64,000 nucleotides of DNA from Pegoplata infirma (Eukaryota; Arthropoda; Insecta; Diptera; Anthomyiidae), in the NCBI GenBank assembly GCA_963921195.1, contig OY992536.1, positions 7,626,001 through 7,690,000 on the forward strand, in the 5' to 3' direction. This document shows, in pieces, positions 45,056-57,022 of this stretch (within the stretch, counting starts at the first letter, position 1; each line of letters starts with the position of its first letter). The translations under genes and the position numbers were made by a program. Below the pieces are notes generated by a model. That model worked only from the letters and a program-made list of their open reading frames with translations, did no database searches and had not been told where the DNA came from.

Positions 45056-45276
45056 CACACAGAAAAAAAAAGATTCCAATCGAATTTATCAGTTATATAT
45101 TTGGCTTTGACAACCAAATTTTTTAGTTGTCCCAATTAAAAGACAGTTATGACCGCCGAAAATGAGTTGTGACTACCGATATTCAACTGTGACGACCTAT
45201 AGACAAAAGTTCCAACCGATTTTTTGTTGCAATAACTGCCTTTCAGTTGGAAATCGTTAAATTCGTTTTCTGTGTG
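45056..45276. mobile_element. CACACAGAAAA-ended MITE, TA duplication
   Basis: CACACAGAAAAAAAAAGATT at the left and CGTTTTCTGTGTG at the right are inverted, with ATTCCAATCGAATTTA and GGAAATCGTTAAATTCG partly paired. TA flanks at 45054-45055 and 45277-45278. AACTGTGACGACC- and AGTTGTGACTACC-like motifs repeat in the middle. Confidence 0.7.
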
Positions 45277-45521
45277 TAGTTAATAAAATTGTAAACATTT
45301 ATCGCGGGGAGAAGGTGTTTGACCCCAACAATCACCCCAAAACGCCTTTGTCAACATTTTCAACATTAGACCTCAAATTAAAAATTTACAGTAAAAAATT
45401 ACACACGTTTGGTACTTATCAAAATTATTATTATTTTTTTTTTAAATATTTTTTAAAAATATACTTCTTTCATTGAGCAGACTTAAAAAATATTTAACAA
45501 GACTGAATATAATTTACATAC

Positions 45522-45605
45522 GAGGCATTCCACACCAAATGTCCATATGTTTTTCTGTAGGGACACATGTTTTTCTGTAGCGGGACATTTGGTGTGGAAT
45601 GCCTC
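45522..45605. mobile_element. 84-bp miniature hairpin element
   Basis: GAGGCATTCCACACCAAATG at the left is exactly inverted at the right as CATTTGGTGTGGAATGCCTC. ATAC occurs on both sides (45518-45521, 45606-45609), a candidate 4-bp duplication. Between the arms is an imperfect direct repeat with TGTTTTTCTGTAG twice. One arm only is present at 12675-12698. Confidence 0.75.
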
Positions 45606-45609
45606 ATAC

Positions 45610-47085
45610 TTGTTTTTTGTTCATTTATTTCATTAAAAAAGTATTACTTTCCAAACATTTAACTTTTTTGAAAAGCAGCATTTCATTTAACAACTCAAAT
45701 GATAATTCCTCATTTGAAAACATAAAGTTAACCGATAAAAATATCTCTTTATTCATATAAAAGAATTCTCCCCCAAAAAAATTTCAATAAAGTATTGAAA
45801 ATACATATATTTAGCTCTTTAGACAAAAAAACATTTGTTATCAAAATAAATACGAAATCTTTAATAAAGTTTTAAAAATAAAATATTATTTTAAAATGAA
45901 TATTTTAAATAAAACCCCCAATATGTTTCGTCAATGTATGAGTGTATGTAAATAAATCAAAAAGATTCGTAAACTTTTTCAACCTTCATTTATATGTAAA
46001 ACGTTTTTCAGAAAATTCCATGCGTATGTATGAGTATGTTGAGAATATTTATATACCCCATAACAAACAAAACAGAAAAAAGATCGGTAGGTATTCATGT
46101 TTATTAACAAGAAAGAATGAAAAAAAAATCCTTATAAAAGCCATATAAAATAAACATAAAATTCCATGTTCGATGATACGGTATCATTTGGCAGAGAGTT
46201 TGACATGATGATGTGGATTGGATTGGAATGGTTGTTTATTAAAAACATACGACAACTCATCATTTCACACTATTAAATCAGCATATTTTATAAATTTTAA
46301 ATTCAATTTTTAAACGCACAACACCATATTGGTACAATCACATACATAACGAGCACACACACACAAGCACAAAATACTTAACATGCAAATGTAATGACAT
46401 GTAAACCAATATTTGTTAGAAAAATATTTGTTTAAAGAAAGAAAAAAGTCGATAAAGATTGATTGTATGATACCATATAATAATTTTATGTGGAATTTTA
46501 AAAACTTGTGATTAAAATAGTTAATAAGTTTTTTAAAAATATTTTTAGACTCATTGTAAGAGAGCTCTTGTTAGATTGATATAACACTTCAGCGAAATAA
46601 ATTCAGTGGTTTACATGTAGGAGTTTTCTTATTTCCGAACTTTTTCATTTCCAAGTGGGATTTATTTATATATTTTATATTTCCGGGAATTTTAGTTTTA
46701 TCAAGATTTGGGGTGTAAAATTCGTTTGCCGCACTTCTCGGCATCTCTAAAAAATATTTTAGAGTCCAACTCAAATTTAATTGTTTGCCTTTATTTGCCT
46801 AACAAATTGCTTATGAAAAGTGAGTAAAAAAAGTTATTACATTAAAGAAAAATTCAAACTATCCTATGTAGAGTATTTATCGAATGTTTTTTTAAAGATA
46901 ACAAATGATTAATACCAAAATAAATAAATTAATTAATTAGACAAATATAAACATAAACTATTACAAGTACGTGCAAAACTATAAACACGAGTAAGTAAAT
47001 ATAAAATTAATAATTTGTAACACTTTTTTAATAGTAAAAAAAACTAACAAAATCAATCTATCCGAATAAAAATGATAACATACAC
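45610..47085. other. Mostly unique non-coding sequence
   Basis: AT-rich but not built from the recognised families. It contains a (CA)n-like CACACACACAAGCACA at 46353-46370. The 68-codon frame at 45942-46148 shows no domain. Confidence 0.5.
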
Positions 47086-47087
47086 TC

Positions 47088-48490
47088 TAAAAATGCCTGC
47101 GAATTTTGTACTCTTGCCCAAAACATTAAATCATGATAATGTTTTGCGGAAGATTTGGGTGTACTTGCCAAAGCAAAGTTTTTTTAGAAAAAATAATGTT
47201 ATATTACTGTGCTATTCCATGCAAAACGAATTGAAATACCAGTCGAGGACCCTATTAAAAATGCCTGCGAATTTTGTACTCTTGCCCAAAACATTTAATC
47301 ATGATAATTTTTTGCGGAAGATTTGGGTGTACTTGCTAATATATAAAACTTGCTAAAATAATGTTATATTACGAATTGCAACATCAGTCGAGGACCCCAT
47401 TAAAAAACCAAAAGAGCTGTACATTTCGTAAGTGAGTGCAAAAATAAGTGCAAAAAAGTGTTTTTACATGTTGGAGAGTATAAAAGATTCGGCACCAAAG
47501 AATATAACACTCTCACTTGTTTAATGTACATTTGATAAACAAATGGAAAATTTTTAAGCGAAAAGCTTAGACTTGGTGAAAAAGTAGTTATGGTAAAAAA
47601 AAAAATATTTTTTTCACGAAAACAAAATTATGTTAAAAAAAATTTAATGAACCCAAAATTTTTGGTGAAAAAAAATTTTGATGAAAAAAGTTTTTGATGA
47701 ATTTTTTTGGTGAAAAGAAAAATTTTTTGATGTAAAAAAAATTGATAAAAAAAAAATATGAAAAAAAAAATTTTTTGGTGAGAAAAAAATTGATAATAAA
47801 AAATTTGATAAAAAAAAATTGATGAAAAACGATATGATAAATTTAAAATAGATGAAAAAAAAAATGTGATGACAAAAAAAAATTTAATAAAAAAAAAATT
47901 TGATGAAAAAAAATTTTTTAAAAGATTTGATAAAAAAAATTTAAAAAAAAAAGTTTGATGAAAAAAAAAAAATTTATGAAAAAAAATTTGATAAAAAAAA
48001 AAGTTTGATGAAAAAAAAAAAATTGATGAAAAAAATAAATTTATGGATACAAAAATTGATGAAAAAAAAAAATTATGAAAAAAAAATTTGATGAAAAAAA
48101 AAATTTCATAAAAAAAAATTAAAAAAAAATTTTATGAAAAAAAAAGTTTGATGAAAAAAAAAAATTTCATGGAAAAAAAAATGTGATGCAAAAAAAATTG
48201 CTGAAAAAAAAAAAAATTGATGAAAAAAAAATTTTTTTTTGTTGCAAAATTATTATGTTACTTTTTATTCACCAGCTGGGGAAAAACGGTTTTATTCACA
48301 ACGAGGTGAATTATTATCCAAGTTACAGACCCAAGTTATTAAAATTTTTGGTTTTAAGAAAATGAAAATAGTAATTCTTGTTTTCTTTTTCGTTAATTGT
48401 TAGCTTATATAGTCAAACTGAGGTGGCGTCCTGCAACTTTTTTAAAATTAGACACCAGCCTAAAAACATCATCATGTTAAAAATTGTTTG
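47088..48490 (+). repeat. Composite repeat (families E and H), copy 2, uninterrupted
   Basis: Family E starts near 47088 and its leading block (ATGCCTGCGAATTTTGTACT) is repeated with a 168-bp offset (47093, 47261). A Helentron-like end follows: GAGAGTATAAAAGATTCGGC, CACTCTCACTTGTTTA (47470-47522). Family H continues with an A-rich array (47640-48235), CACCAGCTGGGGAAAAACGG, TTAATTGTTAGCTTATATAG and CACCAGCCTAAAAACATCAT. This copy supplies empty sites for the family F MITE (6977) and the CACTG foldback (22512). Confidence 0.75.
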
Positions 48491-48685
48491 GTTTCCAAAT
48501 TTGTTTTCTTTTATTTTTTAGTGCTAAAATTACAATAATTTCATCGGGCAATATCTTCGTGATTAAAAAAGATATCTGAAGGATTCCAAAAGTATTTTTT
48601 TTAGATGTGTTAAACTATTTAGACATCTAATAATATTTCGCGGTTTTATTGGGACCCGAACATTGCGAAAATCTGAGTTTATTCA

Positions 48686-48800
48686 CACTCTAATTAAAAT
48701 GATTCACACTCTAATTAAAATGATTTCAAATTGGGTAATTTTACACAAATTGCGTAATTCTACTTGAAATTATTGAAAATTTACACAATTTATAGTAGTA
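48686..48800. mobile_element. Fragment of the CACTCT-ended MITE with duplicated end
   Basis: CACTCTAATTAAAATGATT occurs at 48686 and again at 48706, followed by AATTGGGTAATTTTACACAA as in 43716-43888. The right end is missing. Confidence 0.65.
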
Positions 48801-48847
48801 AACTATTTATGGTAGTAAACTATTTATACTTAGTAGTAAACTATTGC

Positions 48848-48898
48848 CATATGGCCTTATTTCTCAACTCAATGAGAAAAAAGGCCATATGGCCTTAT
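48848..48898. repeat. Short palindrome built on GGCCATATGGCC
   Basis: GCCATATGGCCTTATTTCTC pairs with GAGAAAAAAGGCCATATGGC around an eight-base loop (AACTCAAT). It forms a 50-bp stem-loop. Confidence 0.75.
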
Positions 48899-48899
48899 T

Positions 48900-50310
48900 G
48901 CCTATGGCTTTATTTCACCCCCCTCCCAAGTATCCGGGCAATTTTTTATTGTTCTAGGTCTAAAACTTATTTGGTACAAATTTGAGGTCAATCGGATTAA
49001 ATTAACCCGAGGCGCCCGCCGGTCAAAGTTTTGGAAAAGCTCTACAAAAGGTTTGGCGAAATGAAAATTTGAGACTTTTTTTAAAAAATTTCTTGAACGA
49101 AAGAAAAAACTGCCATTTTTGGAAAAATATCAAATAGCGATATCTCGAAAACTGTTCGACCGATTTTAATTTTTTTTTTTGATGTTCGTGCTCAGCACAT
49201 CAAAATTAAAAAATATGATGTGTCGAAAGATATATTTATTTTTTTTTAATTTTTCAAAAAACCGTAGGGCGCCACGGGTTACTTTAATCCGATGGGCCTC
49301 AAATTGGTACCACATGAGGTTTACTCCTAGTAGAATAAAAAAATGACCGGACTTTAAAAATCGGAGAAGAAAAAATTTTTCTATACAGAAAAATGCCAGT
49401 CAAAGCCTACATAGATATGAAATATGTACCTTTAGACCGGCATTTTGTTGTATTGCAAAAAAGTTTTTCTTCCGATTTTGAACTTCAGGGCAAATTTTTA
49501 TTCTAGTAGACCTAAAAAATATGTGGTATAAATTTGAGGTCATTGGATTAAATTAATCCGTGGCGCCCGGCCACGGGTTAAGGTCATTGGATTTTTGAAA
49601 TATTTTAGAGAAAAAAAAAAAAAACTATTTCTTGAGACACATTATACTTATTAATTTTGACGCGCTGAACACAAATATCTAAGAATTTTTAAAATCGGTA
49701 AGACAGTTTTCGAAATATCGCTATTTGAAAAATCGCGGATTATTCCTACGTTCTAAAAATTAAAAAAAAAAAAAACTTAAAATTTCTTACTCTTGAACCC
49801 TTCAAAGAGCTTGACTCAGTATGTCATTCAAAATTAATTTGAGCCATATCCGATCATTTTAACATGTGGCGCCCTTCAGGCAAAGATTTACATTTTTGGA
49901 AAATTTCCACCAAAATTTTAGATTTATGAAAAATTAAAAATAAAACAAAAATATCTCGCGATACATCATTTTTATTAATTTTGACATGCTGAACTCAAAT
50001 ATCAAAAAATATCTTAAATCGGTCGAACGGTTTTTGAGTTATCGCTTTTGAAATTTGACACAAAATTTCACAAAATGGCTTTATTTTCCTACGTTCAAGA
50101 AATTTTTTAAAAAGTCTTAAAAATTTGTTTCCGGTAACTATTTTATAGAGCTGGAGTTAAGCTTTCATTTAAACTTAATTTGACCCAAATCAGACCATTT
50201 TAACACATGGCGCCCTTCGATCAAAGTTTAGAGTTTTTGGTTAACATTTTTTAAAAAATCAAAACTTTGATCGAAGGGCGCCACGGGACAAAAAATTTTT
50301 ATCTTTTTTT
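48900..50310. repeat. Old repeat region with GGCGCC motifs in both orientations
   Basis: Blocks of the form TTGAGGTCAATCGGATTAAA...GGCGCCC recur around 49005 and 49555, as TGTGGCGCCCTTC near 49864 and 50207, and reversed as GGGCGCCACGGG near 49264 and 50275. Each is accompanied by CGA.A.ACTGTTCGACCGATTTTA or similar. The region looks like one old, internally repetitive foldback, but ends could not be defined. Confidence 0.5.
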
Positions 50311-50857
50311 TTTTAAATTTGGTGTATTTACAGAATTATGGCTGGTCAAATTTCGACTTTTTAAACAAAAATGAGAAAAATACATCACGTAACTGTAACT
50401 TTTAACCAATGACCCGATTTTAACAAATTTTGGCTCATGAAAGCTGGTGTCTTTTTCTTTTAAGAAATATTTTTCGAATAATACGGTTATTTTTATAAAT
50501 AATACGGTTTATTTACAGAAATGATACAAAAATGCAAAAACATTTTTTTCTTTTCGAATATTTAAAGAAAAACACATCTTCGATTTAAAAAAAAAAAATC
50601 TGGTGAAAAATAACAATGTTTTGTATAGCAATGTTTTGTATAACATACTCAAAATTTAGAGTGGGATCTTCATGGGATCAAAAAATATTCGGTTTTAAGT
50701 ACGAGGTTCTCATATTTTTTCCCGGTCAGAATTTTAATAAATAAATAATAATTTTTTTGCGGGTAGCTTACACGCGTTCATAGTGTACAATGTTTACTTA
50801 AATATTTTCATATAAATATATATTTAATTAAATTAATTTTATTGTTATACTAGACAA
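50311..50857. other. Unassigned spacer
   Basis: AT-rich DNA with no clear family and no coding. Confidence 0.4.
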
Positions 50858-51403
50858 CCCAGCAAAAACCAAAAATATGATTAAGATGTTATATCCCAAT
50901 TTGAATGTTCATTATATTAACATGGTGATGTCATTGGAGGTAACCACTTTAAGCCTTTTTTATTCAACCCCATTTGAATTACCTGGCAAAAAAAAATACT
51001 TATTCCCATTTTCATTACCTGTAAATGAGCTTTGCTAATAACTATCTGCATTACTTTTTGGGGTAAAAGGCAAAAAAATGGTTAACTACAATGACATCGC
51101 CGTGTTAAAGTAATGAACATTAAAATTGGGAGATAACAAATCAGTGGCAAAAAGGAAGAAGTGCATAAGTCAAGTTATGTTAATCTAGTTAATTTAATTA
51201 TTTTCGATTACTATTCACATTTTAACCCCAATCATGATTGTAGAAATAATCTACAGCATATTTTTTATTTAAAATGTCAATTAACAGTGATTTTGTATTA
51301 AAATATATATCCGAAAATTTCTCTCGAAAAAAATTATTAAAAAATACGAATGCTGTTTTTCTTTTTGCCATAGAAACTTCTTAAGATTTTGGTTTTTGCT
51401 GGG
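50858..51403. mobile_element. CCCAGCAAAAACC-ended element
   Basis: CCCAGCAAAAACCAAAA at the left pairs with TTTTGGTTTTTGCTGGG at the right. AA flanks on both sides is compatible with a 2-bp duplication. Internal inverted blocks include TGTTCATTA.ATTAACATGG.GATGTCATTG against CAATGACATCGCCGTGTTAA. No coding. Confidence 0.75.
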
Positions 51404-52320
51404 AAATAACCATACGAACGCACCCAACCAAAAACGTCTCCCAAAAAAAGAACAAACACTAAAATGAAAAAATAAAAAAAAAATTGGGTAGAAATTACAA
51501 CCGAAACCAAAGTAAACTAACCAACCATTAGAGAGTAAATATGTATAATATTTTTTTTTTGTTGTTTTGTACCCCATGATAATTAAAATAAATTTAAATT
51601 AAATTTCACATTAAATATTTACATAAATTTCTATTTACAAAAAAATCCTGCCTGACTTGGTTTGTCGCATGATAAAACATGCTCATTCAAATACATAAAC
51701 TCGAGCATTAATGTGTGTGCAAATTTAATTATGTATTTGTTTAAATAGGCTTAAATTTTAATATATCTGTGTGTGTGAGTGTGTGTGTGTGTCAGTAAAT
51801 ATATTTAATAATAGTAGATTTAAATATACGTGAAAATGTGTGTGTCCATGCGTAAGTGAATGTGTTAGTTATGTGTGAAAATTAGAATTAATTTCTGTAT
51901 TTAAGTAAATATGTATTTTATAAATTAATAACATAATTAATTTTATAGTTTAAAATCCTGTTAATGAAATGGACATTACACAAGGATGCTGTTTTCACAT
52001 TTGATAGATAAAGTTATACATGTGTTATTTTATTATGTATAAAATTCTTAACAAACTGGTGTTGGTGCTACTTATGACACTGTACAACAAATTTTAACTT
52101 TTGGCTGTACACATGAACCACACCAAAAAAAAAATGAACAAAAACACCAATGTCTCCCAGGTATTCTAGATCACTTTGCGTTTTTGAAAAAAAAAATGGG
52201 AAAGTCGGCCTTACATTTTAACCCTTAAGAAGACTCCATGGAAGCGGTATAAGCAGATTTGATAAGATAAGTTTATAAAAATAAAAAAATTATGAAGACC
52301 GCACAGTGCACACAGGGCCA
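51404..52320. other. Unique non-coding sequence with GT microsatellite
   Basis: An interrupted GT run lies at 51765-51792. No gene or transposon end is recognised. Confidence 0.5.
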
Positions 52321-52322
52321 GC

Positions 52323-53050
52323 ATGATCCAATTCCGGCCAAAAGTCTTTATCGTTGTTGGATCCGTCTGAAAATGTGCTTCTAGAGGAATTCGAGGTCGC
52401 TGATTTCAAAATTTAGCTAAAAACCAAAAAAATCAAAATGGCGGATCCAATATTGCGGACATTTTTTTTTTTAAATTGTCCTATTGAACTCAAATTTAGT
52501 TTTATGCGGGTCTTGGAGTTACTGAAAAAGAATTGCTACTCCGAATTTTGAAAAACAAAATGGCGGACTAAATATTCTTCTTAAAGTTTTAATAATGATC
52601 CAACTCCGGCCAAAAGCCTTTATCGTTGTTGGATCCGTCTGAAAATATGCTTCTAGAGTATTTCGGGGTTGCTGATTTCAAAATTTAACTAAAAACGAAA
52701 AAAATCAAAAAAATTTCTATATGGCGGACAATTTTTTTTAATAATTGTCCGATTTAACTCAAATTTTCTTTAAAGGGGGCCTTGGAGTTACTGAATCTAA
52801 ATTACTGACGTGATTTGTGAAAATCAAAATGGCGGACTAAATATGCTTAGTAAAGTTTGTTACAATTAATAAAAAAACAGTTATATTTATTTTATTTTGT
52901 TGAAGCTAGCTGATAGTGTGACCTAGTAAATTTCTGGGTCTGTTATCTTAAAATCAAAATGATAAAATTCAATATGGCGGAAACAATATGGCGGCTAGAC
53001 TTTGTCTGATCAAACTAAAAATTAGTCTTTAGATTATAAAAAGTGTCTGA
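52323..53050. repeat. ~272-bp tandem repeat, two full units plus a partial
   Basis: Units begin ATGATCCAA.TCCGGCCAAAAG.CTTTATCGTTGTTGGATCC at 52323 and 52595, and contain AAAATGGCGGA twice each. A third, more diverged portion (CAATATGGCGGAAACAATAT) lies near 52970. The same family recurs at 60981-61600. Confidence 0.75.
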
Positions 53051-53879
53051 AGTTAAATCTACGCAAATAATTTCTATACATATTTTTTTTTTATTTTTGA
53101 TATAAATATGGAAATGGTGTAAATGACTTACCTAGTTTTAGAAAAGCTTTTGGAAATGGTGACGACAAATTATTCATTTTTTTTTTTTTTTTTGGAAATT
53201 CAATAAAAAATCTTTGAATTTAATTGGAAATGGTGTAACTGATATTTTCCATAATTCTACAAAAAACTAGAAATGTTGATATTCTTTTTCCTACACTTGA
53301 GGCATTCTCTGACGATAAAAAAAAACTATTCAAGCCGTAAAACATTATTTTGGGGTAAATTATTTTTTTTAAAAACAAATCTCGGGCCACTGCATATGGG
53401 GAATTCCATGTGAAATCGGACACTTTGAAAAATTTTTTGTTTAGATTTTCCCAATTTGTTTACAGTTTTTAGTAGCATTCGAAAACTCCTTCGTGGTAAA
53501 TTTTCAGATTTTTTTGATGACCCGTTCAAAAGATATCGAATTTTAAAAAATTGGTAGTTTATTCCTTTACTCAAACTTCTTTTAATCATAACTTCTTCAA
53601 TAATGGTCCAAATTTCATTTTTTTTTCAAAATTTTTGTTTTTTACGTACTTTCTAAAAAAAATCACAAAAAATTCTTAAAAGCGCTCGAGTATGAGATTT
53701 TTAAGTTTTAAAATTTAAATCTCATTTTTGAAAATGTTTGTACTCTTCGATTTTTTTGAAATTTTTTTGTGTAAAACTTCTATTAATTCTACAATTTTTT
53801 TGCCCAGGAAGATCGTGGGATAACGATTATTACTATTTTTTAAATTTTTTGAAAAAATTTTATTGTAATTTTCCAATCT
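53051..53879. other. Unassigned AT-rich sequence
   Basis: Several open frames of 60-130 codons on both strands (53220-53589, 53738-54139) are T/A-driven and lack domains. No transposon ends found. Confidence 0.4.
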
Positions 53880-54290
53880 TAAAATCATTTCTACTGCTCC
53901 AATGGTGCGTCATAGAGGGGTCCTTTGTAAGACCGACCCCCATTAATTTTTACGTCTTAACATTTCTTTGGAACAAACTATCTCCAATTTCTAAGGGGGC
54001 TCCCACACAAAACGACATTTTTAAAATTTGTTCCAAACGCTCTAACTGCCCTAATAGTGCCCTTAGAGCAACAAAATGTATGAACGACTCACAATATTTT
54101 TTTAGTCCAAACATTTTCAATTTTTATTATTTTTTGTAAGTTTGTTTTATTTAATCAGCTTCTACCGGTCCAATGGTGCGTCCGAGAGGGGTCATTACTG
54201 AGACCGACCCCCATTTATTTTTACCCTACAACATTTTTTCAAAACATACCTACGCCCTATCTCCACTCCCTAAGTAGGCTCTTAAAAAAA
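53880..54290 (+). repeat. Dispersed repeat with CTACCGGTCCAATGGTGCG core
   Basis: It contains two related ~250-bp blocks, each with CAATGGTGCGTC, GAGGGGTC, AGACCGACCCCCAT and an ATCTCCA...CCCTAAG. It is the uninterrupted relative of 5783-6570. Confidence 0.65.
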
Positions 54291-55011
54291 AAAATTTTTT
54301 TTTGATGAAGACAATAAATTTTTTTCATCAAAAATTTTTTTTCATCCATGAAACATTTTTTTTCACCAAAAATCGTATTTCCCCTTTTTGTTATCAAAAC
54401 TACTTTTTCTACAAGTCTAAACTTTTCCAATAAAAATGTTCCATTTGGTAATCAAATGTACATAAAAAAGTGAGAGTGTTAAATTTTTCGGTGCCGAATC
54501 TTTTATACTCTCCAAAATGTAAAAACACTTTTTTCACTTTTTTTTGCACTCATTTACCAAATGTATAGCTCTTTTGGTTTGGACTGCATCTTGCTTTCCA
54601 CAGACACATGGACGGATATATATAGCTAGAGTGTCTTAGAAATGGATCAATAATATATAAACTTAATGGGGTCCTCGACTGATATTCCTTAGCATGGAAT
54701 AGCAAAGCAATATAACATTATTTTTTAAAAAAAAAACTTTGTTTTGGCAAGTACACCCAAATCTTCTGCAAAACATTTACAGGCATTTTTTGTCACCAAA
54801 ACTACTTTTTCACCATGTCTAAAATTACAGCGTTTGAAAGTCTACGTTAGCTACCCGTTTTTTTGCTTTTGCTTTTCATATCACTTCAAACAATTTCAAT
54901 ATTATAAGTTATAGCTTTTGTTTACTTTTCTTTTTTGTGTTTGCTTAAACTCCAACAATATGAAAAAAAATAAAAACTCCAAACAGAGCAGTAGCGGAAA
55001 ACAAATTTTAT

Positions 55012-55142
55012 TGTTGTAGCCTACAAACATACTACAGTAGTATATTTGTAGGCTACAAATATACTACAGTAGTATATTTGTAGGCTACAGTATTACTACA
55101 GTATTACTACAGTAGTATTACTACAGTATTACTACAGTATCA
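55012..55142. repeat. Palindromic ACTACAGTAGTAT microsatellite
   Basis: GTAGCCTACAAATATACTAC and its complement surround a CAGTAG centre; then ATTACTACAGT is repeated several times. The block can form stacked hairpins. Confidence 0.8.
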
Positions 55143-55397
55143 CATTGTAAACAAATGTTGCAATATAAAAACGTGATCATATTAAAAATTTCGTTAAGAT
55201 GGTGTAAAATGAATACAACATCGAAAAAAGAATAATAATAATTTTTAATAAAATTCTTTTAATTTTGGTCAAAAAAAATATAGAAAAATTTGGAATTTTG
55301 TCGAATTTTTCGATATTTTCGAATATGTACGCGATTTTAATATTATCGGTCTACACGCTCAGAAGTTATGAGAAAAACCGTGACATTAACATTGGGT

Positions 55398-55807
55398 TAG
55401 AAATGGGCGCTGGTCACGTGATTTGCGTGATTCACATGAATCACGCGTGAGTGATTTTCATTTAAATCACGTGATTGTGAGTGAGTGTGAGCTGAAAAAA
55501 AATCTGAGTGAGTGAGTCATTTATTTTTTGCGTGAGTTTGCGTGATAAGATTTATATATTAGCCCAATTTTTTTATTTTTTGTAAAAAAAAATTTTTGGA
55601 GTTTTTTTTTTGGTAAGAGAATTTTATTGCGTGAGTAGATTTTGCGTGACTCACGCGTGAGCGTGATTGAATCTGGCGTGAGTAAGATTTTTATTACTCA
55701 CGTGAATAGTGAGTGAGCGTGAAAAAAAAAATTGCGTGAGTGATTCGATTATTTTTGCGTGAGCTTAAGTGAGTGTGAGTCAAAATCCACTCACGCACCC
55801 ATCTCTA
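55398..55807. mobile_element. hAT-like MITE with 8-bp CATTGGGT duplication, GTGAGTGA-rich
   Basis: The left end TAGAAATGGGCGCTGGTCAC and right end (read inward TAGAGATGGGTGCGTGAGTG) are inverted. CATTGGGT is duplicated exactly (55390-55397, 55808-55815). Much of the interior is GTGAGTGAG/CACGTGATT repeats in both orientations, consistent with subterminal binding arrays. Non-coding. Confidence 0.85.
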
Positions 55808-55862
55808 CATTGGGTTTTTCGAAAATTCACGTGTTGAAAAATACACAAAACATGGTTTTAAT

Positions 55863-56288
55863 TAGAGATAGGCGCGTGAGTGATTTTTGACTCACACTCA
55901 CTCACGCCCACGACAGGAATTTTCGAATCACACACACTCACTCACGAGCAAATTTTTTCTACTCACACTCACAATCACGTGAGTAAATTTAATACAACTC
56001 ACACGCACGTGCACTCACTCAAGCTTCACCCACACTCTCGTTGACTCACACTCACGAAACTCTTATTCATACAAAAAAAATTTAAAAAATAAAATTTGAA
56101 AAATCTTTTAAAATTTTCAACAAAATTTAAAGTTCAGCGTAACTTAAAAAAGCGACTCACGCACACTCACGCAAAAATCTTACTCACGCACACTCCACTC
56201 ACACGCGCGTGAGTAAAATTGAATTTAGGCACACTCAAGCGTGGTCACGCGTGAATCACGTTCTAATCTGCTCATGTGCCCATCTCTA
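55863..56288. mobile_element. hAT-like MITE, sister of 55398-55807, STTTTAAT duplication
   Basis: TAGAGATAGGCGCGTGAGTG at the left and ...CATGTGCCCATCTCTA at the right are inverted. The flanking octamers GTTTTAAT (55855-55862) and CTTTTAAT (56289-56296) match at 7 of 8 positions. The interior is CTCACACTCACTCACG-rich, the complement of its neighbour's composition. Confidence 0.8.
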
Positions 56289-57022
56289 CTTTTAATGACA
56301 AGGGAACACCACAACAATGTTTGCCAAAGTTTGCCAAAGTTTTTTTTTGAGAAGTTGAATTTTAATTTTACATTAAAACAATCCAACCCTATTCTTTATA
56401 CACATTAAAATAAAACAGTTATGTTAAACAAGATAAGTGTGTGTGTTATAGTTTTATTAAATTTTTTCTTTGTAGGCTACAAAAACAATATTTGTAGGCT
56501 ACAGGTAGGCTACCAAAAATAATTTGCACTCTACAGGTAGGCTACCAAAAATAATTTGTAGGCTACTTGTAGGCTACACAATTCTAATGTTTTTGTTTTT
56601 TTTGCTACTTATTCATTTTTAAAAACAATCGTAAGCTCTCGCTACAAAAACACAAATGTGCAAGTATTAGTAGTTATAGCAATTGAATGATTTACATATT
56701 GTTTGTTTTTAAAACTACACATATCGTCAATTTTGGTTGTTTAAGCTACTTTCTTCGTAGTAATTTAAACGCTGTAAAATTATGACATAAAAATGTTCCA
56801 AATGTACAAAAAAACAAGTGATTTTTAAATTTTTCTGTGCCGAATCATTTATATTTACAGCTCTTTTGCTTGAGACCGATATTTCAATTCGTTTTGCATG
56901 GAATGGGAAATAATATTATTTTTTCTAAAACAAATTTTAAATACAGTACTTAGTACTCCCAAATCTTCAGCAAAACATTATCATGGCCTAGAGTACAAAA
57001 TCCGCAGCCATTTTTTAGTTTT

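Larger units (their letters stand above)
54828..56774. mobile_element. hAT-like element with 8-bp TAAAATTA duplication and GTAGGCTAC subterminal repeats
   Basis: The left end CAGCGTTTGAAAGTCTACGT pairs with the right end, read inward, CAGCGTTTAAATTACTACGA. TAAAATTA is duplicated exactly (54820-54827, 56775-56782). The palindromic GTAGGCTAC/GTAGCCTAC motif occurs several times on both sides (55017-55090, 56470-56580). A TACTACAGTATTACTACAGT microsatellite is at 55040-55140. Two smaller hAT-like elements lie inside. No transposase. Confidence 0.8.
54291..57022 (-). repeat. Composite repeat (families H and E), reversed partial copies, interrupted by a hAT-like element
   Basis: TTTCATCAAAAATTTTTTTT and TTTCACCAAAAATCG (54310-54375) then the family E hairpin TTCGGTGCCGAATC (54488) and GTCTAAA-host sequence run to 54827. 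After the hAT-like insertion the host resumes (TAAAATTATGACATAAAAATGTTCC) into a second E end (TCTGTGCCGAATCATTTAT near 56835) and block to 57022. Two reversed E copies are thus in tandem. Confidence 0.6.

Noticed and set aside
53738..54139. 133-codon frame near 54 kb
   Set aside because: It crosses into the dispersed repeat at 53880, is driven by T-rich codons, and has no homologue I recognise.
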